A stretch of DNA of 9,949 bases from Dehalococcoidia bacterium (GCA_023229725.1 JALNYR010000091.1:1-9949); one strand, 5' to 3'. Counted from the first letter of the stretch, positions 1 through 6,898 are shown. Notes: generated from the sequence alone by a model not told the origin. Numbers and translations are program-made.

Positions 1-2
1 TC

Positions 3-383
3 CAGACCATCACGTTTCCGCGCGTTCCGGTGGTTGCCCGCGTCCAACCAATCGTGAACACCGAGTCGCTCGGCGCCACGCCGCTCGGTCCCGCCATCCA
101 CTTCCTCGACGGCGAGGGGCACTCCGTCATGCTCGGGTTCTCAGATGCAATCGAAGAGGAGCAAGCGGCCGTGTGCAGTGAGTGTGGTCAAGTGGCCGTC
201 ATGCAGCCGGCACCGCTGTACCGCTGGTCGGAGCACTCCATCGATGTGGCGAAGTACTGGCAGGAGGCAGGCTGGGAGATTCCGGATGAGGTCACGGTGG
301 TGGTCGTGCTGTCGGCACATGCCGACTATCCCGGCTACTACACCTTTCACGTGGGGAGCGTGACGTGTGACTCGCCGGCCTGA
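3..383 (+). CDS. Hypothetical protein, 5'-truncated by the window edge
   Basis: The reading frame is open from base 3 to the TGA at 381-383, so the gene probably begins upstream of the window; a GTG at 30 is an internal alternative start. About 126 codons are visible. The protein has one CxxC pair (CSEC) in its middle and a valine-rich strand near the end (TVVVVLSAH), and it looks like a small beta-rich soluble domain. No membrane segment or signal peptide is seen, though the N-terminus is missing. I do not recognise the family. It is the only plus-strand gene here and converges on pilT, with 64 bases between the stops, so it is probably not part of the pilus operon. Codon use is G/C-rich at third positions like its neighbours, which supports real coding. 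One CxxC is too little to call a zinc site. Confidence 0.55.
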   Translation, partial: QTITFPRVPVVARVQPIVNTESLGATPLGPAIHFLDGEGHSVMLGFSDAIEEEQAAVCSECGQVAVMQPAPLYRWSEHSIDVAKYWQEAGWEIPDEVTVVVVLSAHADYPGYYTFHVGSVTCDSPA

Positions 384-402
384 CGGCGACTGACGACCGG
401 AC

Positions 403-448
403 GGCACGTGCCAATCGAAGCGGAATGAGGAGGAGGCGCTCCTTCCGC
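403..448. terminator. Candidate bidirectional terminator between convergent genes
   Basis: The 64-base gap between two convergent stop codons holds a perfect 10-base palindrome (GGCACGTGCC, 403-412). It also holds a hairpin at 420-448 whose arms GCGGAA/TTCCGC are extended inward by GAG/CTC after one mismatch; this hairpin overlaps the pilT stop codon. Neither side is followed by a T tract, so this is not a classic intrinsic terminator. The position fits a shared 3' end. Confidence 0.3.
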
Positions 449-1530
449 TACTGTCGCAGGTGGCCCAGTCGCGCCCCTGTTATCTCCTCGACCTCATCCT
501 TGTTCTGGCAGAACTCGAGCAGCGTGTCGGCGTCGATGACGCCGGTGACGTAGAGCTTCGCCAGCGACTGGTCCATGGTCATCATCCCCAGCTTCGTGCT
601 CGTGCGGATGACGTTGTGCAGCTGGTGTATCTTCCCTTCACGCACCAAGTTCTTCACCGCGGGCGTGCCAAGCATTATCTCCACGGCAGCGATGCGACCC
701 TTGCCGCCGGCGCGGGGCACCAGCGTCTGGCCCAGCACCGCGATGAGCGTCGCGGCCAGTCGAATCTGCGCCAGGTAGCGCTGTTCCGGCGGGAAGAGTC
801 CGACCACGCGGTCGATGGCTTCAGGCGCGCCGGTCGCGTGACCGGTGGTGAGCACCAGGTGGCCGGTCTCAGCCACCGTGATGGCGGCCGCGGCGGTCTC
901 GACATCCCGCATCTCTCCCACAAGGATGACGTCCGGGTCCTGTCTGAGCACGTGCTTCAGCGCCGCGGCAAACGAAAGCGTATCGGTCCCGAGTTCCCGC
1001 TGGGTGATGGCCGACTTGATGTTCGCGTGTGTGTACTCAATCGGGTCTTCGATGGTCACGACATGGCAGGTGCGGTGGTGGTTGATGTGGTTTATCATCG
1101 TGGCCAGCGACGTGGTCTTGCCGCTGCCCGTGGGGCCCGACGCGATGACCAGGCCGTGCTGCTTCTCGGCCAGCTCCTTGTAGACCTCGGGCAGCTGGAG
1201 GCTGTCGACCGTCGGTATCTCCACGGGAAGGAGCCGGATGGCGAAGCTGATGTCGCCTCTCTGACGCGCCGCGTTGCAGCGCAGCCTGCCTACGTCCGGC
1301 AGCGCCATGCCGAAGTCCAGCTCGAGGTTTGAGGCGAACTCCGTCTGTTGCTGCGAGGAGGTCATGCGCTGGAACGCATCCTGGACGTCTTCCGAAGTCA
1401 ACGGGTGGGCGCCGTCCAGCACCTGCAGGGAGCCGTCGATACGCGCCATCGGCGGTGAGCCGACGACCATGTGCAGGTCGGACGCGTCGCGCGCCTTGGC
1501 GGTGCGCAGCAACTCGAAGATGTCAAGCAC
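448..1530 (-). CDS. pilT: Type IV pilus retraction ATPase PilT
   Basis: PilT is the hexameric cytoplasmic ATPase that drives pilus depolymerisation and twitching. From GTG 1530 the protein has 360 residues, typical for the family, and begins MLDIFELL just where PilT proteins normally begin. Visible motifs are the PAS-like N-domain (ASDLH, residues 16-20), Walker A GPTGSGKTT (132-140), the Asp box TIEDPIEY (159-166), Walker B DVILVGEMRD (200-209), a His box TTGHATGA (228-235) and the retraction-associated AIRNLIRE-type motif as AVKNLVRE (291-298), which separates PilT from the assembly ATPase PilB. The frame is open further up to a GTG at 1596, but those extra 22 residues (RPRRPP, then an Ala-Ser run) look like translated spacer. 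No good ribosome site precedes either start. The gene is the last of the pilO, pilM-pilN, pilT group. The His box differs from the usual GTLHTTSA but keeps the histidine. Confidence 0.93.
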   Translation of the reverse strand: MLDIFELLRTAKARDASDLHMVVGSPPMARIDGSLQVLDGAHPLTSEDVQDAFQRMTSSQQQTEFASNLELDFGMALPDVGRLRCNAARQRGDISFAIRLLPVEIPTVDSLQLPEVYKELAEKQHGLVIASGPTGSGKTTSLATMINHINHHRTCHVVTIEDPIEYTHANIKSAITQRELGTDTLSFAAALKHVLRQDPDVILVGEMRDVETAAAAITVAETGHLVLTTGHATGAPEAIDRVVGLFPPEQRYLAQIRLAATLIAVLGQTLVPRAGGKGRIAAVEIMLGTPAVKNLVREGKIHQLHNVIRTSTKLGMMTMDQSLAKLYVTGVIDADTLLEFCQNKDEVEEITGARLGHLRQ

Positions 1531-1539
1531 GGCACGCGT

Positions 1540-1568
1540 ATAGTAGGCTGAAGCGGACGCGGACGCAA
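1540..1568 (-). promoter_or_regulatory. Weak candidate promoter just upstream of pilT
   Basis: On the minus strand TTGCGT (1568-1563) and TACTAT (1545-1540) are spaced by 17 bases. They match the sigma70 boxes at 3 and 4 of 6 positions. Transcription would start within a few bases of GTG 1530, giving an almost leaderless message, which would fit the lack of a ribosome site there. The match is weak, and read-through from pilM-pilN may be enough to express pilT. Confidence 0.2.
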
Positions 1569-1602
1569 ACGCTGACGGCGGCCGGCGGGGACGCACCCCA
1601 CG

Positions 1603-3054
1603 TTACTTGTAGAGTGTGAAGGAGAAGCCGGTCTGGACGTCGTCCACCCAGGTGCCGATGACGACCACCTCGGTGAACCTGCCGCTCGACCGGAGCTGCC
1701 GCGCGTAGTCGAACACGGCTTTCTCGGTGCTGCCCCAACCGGTCACGTCAACAACTGAACCTGAGTGGTCTATGCTGTCGAGGTCGATTCCCGCCGGCGT
1801 CTTGTGCACCTCGCCGAGGTCGCCGTTTATCTCGTCGTTGCCGGTCTGGTGGCTGCGCAGGTGCAGGTCGAGCACCTTGGCCTGCGCCTCGCTCGCCGTG
1901 ACTTGCGCCGTGAGACTGTCACGTTCCTTCTCGGCGGCTTGGCGTTTCCCGGATATCTCCGCGCCGAGGCGCACGGCAAGTTCGCTCTTTGCCGTGGACG
2001 TGTCGCGAAGCGCGGCTGTGAAGCCGCGAGTTGACATAACCATGTAACCCGCGGCCAGCAGCGCAATGATGGCGGCGATGAGGAACGGGAAGTACAGAAG
2101 CTTGCCGATGGGCGTCGGCTTGGGGCGGAGCGACTGCGGAAGAGCGTTGAAGTTGATGCGCAGGTAGGCCGTCGCCGCCTTGCCCGCGGTCTCCTTCAGC
2201 GCGAGGCCGACCAGGGTTGAGTACAGGTGGGCGGAGAAGCCCTCGGGGCTTTCGAGCGGCATCGGGATAATCTCGATGCGGCGCTCCGCTCGGCCGAGCA
2301 GGTCCTTCCACGATTCGGGATGGTCTCCCAGCTCGCCCGACAGGAGTATCGGTATCTCGTCGGAAATGAGGTGGTCCGCGTGGCTTGAGTTGTAGAACGT
2401 GACCGCACGCTGCAGCTCCTGCCGCACGGTGTTCAGCTTCTCTGTCCAGCTGCCCTTCCGTGACACCGGCACGCTGCGGATGACCTCCGGCACGCCATCC
2501 ATCTTGACGACGATGTCCAGGCTGCTCGACTGCAGGTCGGCGACCAGCGCGTTGCCCTCGGCCGTGGCGCGCGCCAGGGCGAGGGGAGCGATGTCCATCA
2601 GGTATGGATCGAGGTTGGCCTGCCGCAATGTCCTGATAAGGGCGTCGACGGTGAGTCGCGCGGCGGCTGCCACGTACACCAGCGTCTCGCCCGGCTTGCC
2701 GGGGAGGGCCTGCCACGACGTGTAGAGCCGGTCGAGCGGCACGCCGAAGGCACGGCTTGCTTCACGCGCCACCGCCTCCGGCAGAATCTCGGCCGGCAGC
2801 TCCGGCAGCGTCAGAAAGCGGTACATGCAGTTGATGCCGCTGATGCCTGCGATAACCCGGCGCGAGCCGGGGGCCTTCGACGCCCAGAGTTCGCGGATCC
2901 GCGTGGCTACCTGCGCCTCATCCAGGATGAGGCCGTCCCGCACGAGCCCCTCTTCCAGCGGTTCCAGCACCCACTGGCGTGGCCGCCTGCCGCCCACGCT
3001 CAAGACGCGGATGGCGGAGTCATCGATGTAGATGGCGACTGCGTCTCTGGCCAT
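1603..3054 (-). CDS. PilM-PilN fusion protein of the pilus inner-membrane platform
   Basis: This 483-residue protein joins two T4P platform subunits that are normally separate. Residues 1-290 resemble the actin-like cytoplasmic PilM. Residues 299-315 carry the PilN-type cytoplasmic peptide (INFNALPQSLRP, compare INLLP), followed by one membrane segment (about 317-340), a coiled coil (about 345-400) and a C-terminal ferredoxin-like PilN domain (VVDVTGWGSTEKAVFDYARQ, about 434-483). In other systems the PilN peptide docks into a groove of PilM, so the fusion would tether a known binding pair in cis. The PilM glycines expected at the phosphate loops are missing (YIDDSAIRVL, ADLQSSSLD), so ATP binding is doubtful. 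The ATG lies 3 bases after the pilO stop, with a GGGAG about 11 bases upstream, which implies translational coupling. The frame is continuous and needs no frameshift. I am confident about the PilN half and fairly confident about PilM, which is divergent. Confidence 0.82.
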   Translation of the reverse strand: MARDAVAIYIDDSAIRVLSVGGRRPRQWVLEPLEEGLVRDGLILDEAQVATRIRELWASKAPGSRRVIAGISGINCMYRFLTLPELPAEILPEAVAREASRAFGVPLDRLYTSWQALPGKPGETLVYVAAAARLTVDALIRTLRQANLDPYLMDIAPLALARATAEGNALVADLQSSSLDIVVKMDGVPEVIRSVPVSRKGSWTEKLNTVRQELQRAVTFYNSSHADHLISDEIPILLSGELGDHPESWKDLLGRAERRIEIIPMPLESPEGFSAHLYSTLVGLALKETAGKAATAYLRINFNALPQSLRPKPTPIGKLLYFPFLIAAIIALLAAGYMVMSTRGFTAALRDTSTAKSELAVRLGAEISGKRQAAEKERDSLTAQVTASEAQAKVLDLHLRSHQTGNDEINGDLGEVHKTPAGIDLDSIDHSGSVVDVTGWGSTEKAVFDYARQLRSSGRFTEVVVIGTWVDDVQTGFSFTLYK

Positions 3055-3057
3055 GTA

Positions 3058-3657
3058 TCAGGCCGCTCCCTGCGGCACGTAGTAGACGCGGTACCGGAAG
3101 GACAGTTTCGTAACGGCATCGCTGGTGCCTTCCTCCGGCGGGCGGGGGATGTCCAGGCTCAGCGACTCTATGGCGCCGGCCTGGAAGGCGCTGCTGACCT
3201 TCTGGACGAAGTTCAGCAACTGCGGCGGAACCGCCGCCTCGGCTTCCACGCTGACGGCGTAGCTCTCCATCGCGAGAGTGCCCACCGCTTCGTTTGTCGG
3301 CCCGGCCACCGCCATTGACGTGATGGTGACGTTCGACTCGTCTGCCGCCTGGTAAAGGCGCTCACCTATCTCGATGGAGTGCGCGTACGAGCGGTACTTC
3401 GACGTGAGCGACGCGGCAGTGAGCTGGGCGCTCTCGTTCTTGTCTTTCAGGGCGGCTATCTCGGCGTCGAGCTTGGAGAGGTCGACGGCGCGGAACGCCG
3501 CGATGGTCTTGTCCGACTGGGCGATGGCGGTGAGGAGTTCGGCCTGTTCAGCCTTCTGGCGGTTGTAGTATGTGAAGCCGGCGCCGAGCAGCGCCACAAC
3601 AACGACCACGGTCAGTATCCAGCGGGCCTTCAGACCGGGTGTCGGCAATCGTGCCAT
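3058..3657 (-). CDS. pilO: PilO-like pilus assembly platform protein
   Basis: This 199-residue bitopic membrane protein has a short basic cytoplasmic tail (1-12), one membrane helix (about 13-29), a coiled coil (about 33-85) and a C-terminal alpha/beta domain (about 90-199) with the pattern of the PilO ferredoxin-like fold. It also has the LYQAADESNVTITSM element (about 101-115), common in PilO and GspM-type proteins. In the platform PilO pairs with PilN through both coiled coil and globular domain, linking cytoplasmic PilM and PilC to the fibre. It is the first gene behind a candidate promoter and ends 3 bases before pilM-pilN, the reverse of the usual pilM-N-O order. The ATG at 3657 lacks a strong ribosome site: GAAGGA lies about 14 bases upstream, and an in-frame TAA shortly upstream rules out a longer start. 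Sequence identity in this family is always low, so the call rests on architecture and context. Confidence 0.75.
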   Translation of the reverse strand: MARLPTPGLKARWILTVVVVVALLGAGFTYYNRQKAEQAELLTAIAQSDKTIAAFRAVDLSKLDAEIAALKDKNESAQLTAASLTSKYRSYAHSIEIGERLYQAADESNVTITSMAVAGPTNEAVGTLAMESYAVSVEAEAAVPPQLLNFVQKVSSAFQAGAIESLSLDIPRPPEEGTSDAVTKLSFRYRVYYVPQGAA

Positions 3658-3687
3658 CTCTTAGTCCACGTTCCTTCGTACGGATTC

Positions 3688-3716
3688 AGTGTAGACGCGA
3701 GTGCGGGGCAAGTCAA
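3688..3716 (-). promoter_or_regulatory. Sigma70-like promoter for pilO, pilM-pilN and pilT
   Basis: On the minus strand TTGACT (3716-3711, 5 of 6 matches to the -35 box) is followed after exactly 17 bases by TACACT (3693-3688, 4 of 6 to the -10 box). It sits in the only spacer between the second pseudopilin module and the platform genes. The start would fall near 3681, about 24 bases before the pilO ATG. This is the best promoter match I found in the window. Confidence 0.55.
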
Positions 3717-3728
3717 GAGAGAGCACGC

Positions 3729-3744
3729 GACACGGTGCCGTGCC
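3729..3744 (-). terminator. Possible weak terminator after the large PilX-like gene
   Basis: About 11 bases past the stop of the 846-residue gene, the minus strand reads GGCACGG, CA, CCGTGTC, a 7-pair stem with one G-T wobble and a very short loop. A pyrimidine-rich CTCTCTCTT follows a few bases later. The lack of a true T tract makes it weak, but it stands just before the pilO promoter, where a transcript boundary makes sense. Confidence 0.25.
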
Positions 3745-3754
3745 CGAACGGACA

Positions 3755-6295
3755 TCACCCCGATACCAGGAAGCTGATGGTTCCGCCGGACGTCACGTCA
3801 CTGCGGAATGACAGGATGATGTAGACGAGGTTGAATCCATCGCTCACCGTCGGCAGGTCGACGTCCGCCGACGTGTCTCCCGTTTCGAGGATGCCGTCGT
3901 CCCACTCAACGACGAACGTGTCGATGTCGACGCCGGCCACCGTCATGTCCGGCGATGCTGAGTTCCACACATTGTTCGCGGGGCTGGCGGAGTTGGAGAG
4001 GCTGTGGCCATTCAACTGCGCTCTGTCCCCGGTGATGGAGTTGTCGCCCTCGCCCACGAACACCGTCATCTTCGCCGCGATGGTCTCGTCCTCTATCGGG
4101 TCCGGCACGAGGAAGCCGGCGATGCGCCCGCCGTCCTCGCCGTCTCCGTCGAAGTCGGGATTGGGATTGCCAGACGTTGCCCAGGCCTCGGTGAAATCGA
4201 AGTCCGGGTCCTGTATGTCGAAGAGGTAGAGCTGGTGTCCCTGCGTCTCGGGGCTCGTGTAGATGACGACCAGGGACCAGCCGGCGTGGCTGTACTGGTA
4301 GCGTGTGCTCTGACTCAGGGCGGGCGTGCCGAGCGGATACCCCGTCGCCGGGTCCGGGCCGGTCGGGTCGTAGAGGGAGAACGAGAAGTCCGGGTCGGCT
4401 GCGTTCGCTGCGATCTTGTGCCCGAGCGTGTAGGTCCCGCCGGCGTTGTTGTCCAGGTCGCCGTCCTCAATCCACTCCCGGACGACACCGGTCACGTCGG
4501 CGTAGCAGCAGTAGGACCAGGTGTCTTCCCAGTCGTCGCCGGTGGTCGGCTCAATCTCCCAGCTGTCCGCGGTGATTTCTACCGGGTCCGAAGTGCCCGC
4601 GTCCAGCAGGACGACATTGGTGCGCGCCGCGTCCTCGATGAGGGCCGCCAGGTTCTCCGGCGTGGGGGCATCGGGGTACTTCAGGCTCGATGCCTCGCCC
4701 GAGATGGTGATGTTGTCGATGTACACGTACTCCGACGTTGAATTGAAGTTGAAGTAGAACCGCACCCGGAAGTCCTCCGTCAGGTAGCCGTCGGGGATGG
4801 TCGTGGAAAAGTGGGAGGCGGGGTTGTCGTTCAAAAATGCCGTGTAGTTGCTGCTCCACGTATCGCCGCCGTCGGCCGAGAACGCATAGAAGAGACCCTC
4901 GGTGGACGACAGGTTCTGGGCGCTCTCGGACTGGTCCCAGGAAATCGTGACTGTCTCGGTGGCGTGGGAACCCAGATTGAGGCTGGGGTTCTTCTCGAGC
5001 GTCCTGGTGGCGGTGCCCGTGGAGGACCCTCGACCCTGGAACCTGCCTGACCAGAGCGTCCAGCGAGTCACCGGAATCCAGTCGCTCATGTCGGAGCAGT
5101 TGTCGTAGAAGAAGGGCACCGGGTCGAAGTTGTGCCAGTCTATCCAGCCCGTCCAGTAGAGGTAGGCAGCTTCCGGGATTCCCTGCGTCGGGATGCCGTC
5201 ATCGCCTGAGTCGTCCGTCGGGACGGTCGCCGAGGTCTCCTTGTAGAGCCGGTTGCGGTAGTTGGCGTCGCCGGTCGGCTCCAGGATGCTGTTGCCCGTC
5301 GCGTAGTAGTCGCCCGGGATGGCGGCGGTGATGTGCCGTATCTCTCCCCTGGCCGTGTACGCCTCCACGACCGTGCTTGTGCCGGAGGACGGGTCCGCGG
5401 CGGTCGACTGCAGCCGGAACACCCTCACGTCGGCGTCCCAGGCGTAGTCGACATCCGAGACTCCCGTGGTTGTCACCCAGGAGAGCGCGGCGTCCGGCGC
5501 GCCGCCGCCGGCTGACGCGAAGTCGAACGTGATGGATGCCACCAGCGGATAGCCGTACTCGTCGACCTCCGGCATGTCGATGAACGCGACTCCGGGGTTG
5601 AACGACCAGACGACTGACTGGCCGCTCTTGTAGGCCTCCGTTTCCGGAACGCAGTAGTACGCGTCGAACTCGTCCTCTTCGAGGTTGCTCGAGTCCTCAA
5701 CGTAGGAGAACCCGGGCGGAAGCCAGATGCCTATCTCGTCCAGTTCGAGGTCTTCCCAGTCCGGGTCGGTGACCTCCTGGTAGTTGTAGGTGATGCGTAT
5801 GCGGTACGTGTTCTCGTCAGTCGCACTGCCGGTGACGATGAGCAGGCCATCATCGATTATCTGCTGCGCCTCCGAGGGCGAGGGCGCATCTATCCCCTGC
5901 GGGATCCAGACGTTCTCGATGGCGATGTCCACGTCCTTGCCATTCAGAGCCGGCGCGCTTGCCGTGTCGGGGTAGTCTGAGTACGCGTAGGACGTCGAGT
6001 AGTCGTACCGCTCGTAGTCCGGGAACAGGCTAAGCAGCTCGTCGGCCTTTATCTGCCAGAGGGCGTCTTCGACACCCGCGTCCGCGGCGTAGAACTCCTC
6101 CGTGGACGTCTCATGCACCTCTTCCAGCATCAGCGAAGTAGCCACGAGGCTGAGCAGCGGAGGGATGAGAAGCCCGCCGACGGCCATCAGCACCAGCACC
6201 GCCACCAGCGCGAAGCCGCGCTGTTCCTCAGCGAACGCCCGGGTTCGCCGTACAACGGCGCCTGCGCGGATGCTCGGCGTCGAGAGTCTCTTCAT
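3755..6295 (-). CDS. Giant PilX/GspK-like minor pseudopilin with adhesin-like domains
   Basis: This 846-residue protein begins with a class III (type IV prepilin) signal: a basic leader to G27, cleavage before F28, then a hydrophobic helix (28-54). Position +5 is Ala instead of Glu, as in the GspK and PilX tip subunits, and the conserved PilX motif follows as YAADAGVEDALW (69-80). Residues 105-370 are beta-rich and acidic. AYLYWTGW (377-384) starts a DUF3344-like surface domain. A jelly-roll-like segment (about 396-535, ending YVYIDNITISG) interrupts it, and it resumes with YADVTGVV (598-605), AGWSLVVIY (671-679), VGEGDNSITGD (747-757), LNGHSLSNSASPANN (761-775) and VDIDTF (789-794). DFDGDG (714-719) and DGDLDNN (611-617) look like calcium loops. 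There is no sorting signal; anchoring would be by the pilin helix. The ATG lies 9 bases after the pilW2 stop with GAGGA upstream. It is probably an adhesive pilus tip. The domain names come from motif memory, not a search. Confidence 0.8.
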   Translation of the reverse strand: MKRLSTPSIRAGAVVRRTRAFAEEQRGFALVAVLVLMAVGGLLIPPLLSLVATSLMLEEVHETSTEEFYAADAGVEDALWQIKADELLSLFPDYERYDYSTSYAYSDYPDTASAPALNGKDVDIAIENVWIPQGIDAPSPSEAQQIIDDGLLIVTGSATDENTYRIRITYNYQEVTDPDWEDLELDEIGIWLPPGFSYVEDSSNLEEDEFDAYYCVPETEAYKSGQSVVWSFNPGVAFIDMPEVDEYGYPLVASITFDFASAGGGAPDAALSWVTTTGVSDVDYAWDADVRVFRLQSTAADPSSGTSTVVEAYTARGEIRHITAAIPGDYYATGNSILEPTGDANYRNRLYKETSATVPTDDSGDDGIPTQGIPEAAYLYWTGWIDWHNFDPVPFFYDNCSDMSDWIPVTRWTLWSGRFQGRGSSTGTATRTLEKNPSLNLGSHATETVTISWDQSESAQNLSSTEGLFYAFSADGGDTWSSNYTAFLNDNPASHFSTTIPDGYLTEDFRVRFYFNFNSTSEYVYIDNITISGEASSLKYPDAPTPENLAALIEDAARTNVVLLDAGTSDPVEITADSWEIEPTTGDDWEDTWSYCCYADVTGVVREWIEDGDLDNNAGGTYTLGHKIAANAADPDFSFSLYDPTGPDPATGYPLGTPALSQSTRYQYSHAGWSLVVIYTSPETQGHQLYLFDIQDPDFDFTEAWATSGNPNPDFDGDGEDGGRIAGFLVPDPIEDETIAAKMTVFVGEGDNSITGDRAQLNGHSLSNSASPANNVWNSASPDMTVAGVDIDTFVVEWDDGILETGDTSADVDLPTVSDGFNLVYIILSFRSDVTSGGTISFLVSG

Positions 6296-6304
6296 GTGTC
6301 CTCG

Positions 6305-6898
6305 CTACACCGTCGAGCGGGGGCGTACCTCGTACGTCCTCGTCACCGATTCCTCGCCGGACGTGGCAGTGGCCACGAACCTGACGGCCTCCTTGTCCTC
6401 GCCGGTCCACTCGAATCTCGTCCTGTCGAGCGTTGTCGCCGGGTCAAGAGAGTCGTCGAGATGCTCGCCGGCAAGGTGCGACGTCGACACGACCGCATTG
6501 ACCATCACGGTCCGGTGCAGCTCCTTCAGTGAGGAACCGGGGACGGTCACGAGTGAATAGAAGACCTGCACCACGTCGTTGTTCCAGTCTGTCCACTGCA
6601 GCGAGAACACCTCTGTTCCGGCGATGCCTCCGATTTGGTCGACCGCTATCTGCACTGTATCGTCGTCGTCGTAGTTGTTGTCGACCACCAGATGCGCCTG
6701 GACCGCGTCGAGGCTGAACCACGCGCCGGCGCGCTGCAATTCCGCATTGGCGGCCAGGCTGTTCTCCACCTCCACCCTGGTGATTGCCACCTGGTAGTAG
6801 ATTCCCGCCGTCCCCGCAACGATCAGGGCCGCGATGGGCAGGGCCACCAGGACCTCCACGAGCGTCATGCCCCTCTCGTTTGTCAGTAGCCGTCTCAT
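6305..6898 (-). CDS. PilW/GspJ-like minor pseudopilin, module B
   Basis: This 197-residue prepilin has a short leader (MRRLLTNERG), cleavage after G10, mature start MTLVE with Glu at +5 (E15), and a hydrophobic helix to about residue 35. An amphipathic stretch with ELQRAGAWFSLDAV (53-66) follows, then a beta-rich C-terminal domain ending in TRTYEVRPRSTV. It resembles the module A gene at 8777-9358: QLRNAELWMSRDAM there aligns with this stretch, and both end in a similar strand. GspJ/PilW subunits sit in the complex that starts fibre assembly in the membrane. The ATG shares the ATGA overlap with the stop of the preceding PilV-like gene, and AAGG lies 7 bases upstream, which supports this start and tight coupling. 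Confidence 0.8.
   Translation of the reverse strand: MRRLLTNERGMTLVEVLVALPIAALIVAGTAGIYYQVAITRVEVENSLAANAELQRAGAWFSLDAVQAHLVVDNNYDDDDTVQIAVDQIGGIAGTEVFSLQWTDWNNDVVQVFYSLVTVPGSSLKELHRTVMVNAVVSTSHLAGEHLDDSLDPATTLDRTRFEWTGEDKEAVRFVATATSGEESVTRTYEVRPRSTV

Noticed and set aside
460..1332. Long plus-strand open frame of 290 codons antisense to pilT
   Set aside because: It lies fully within pilT, and its composition (Arg, Val, Asp, His runs) is what the reverse strand of GC-rich coding DNA gives. PilT motifs are unambiguous on the other strand.
4004..4741. Plus-strand open frame of 245 codons inside the giant PilX-like gene
   Set aside because: It is a shadow frame of the minus-strand gene, with a Val/Arg/Gly-biased composition and no motif. 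The opposite strand carries clear DUF3344-like motifs.
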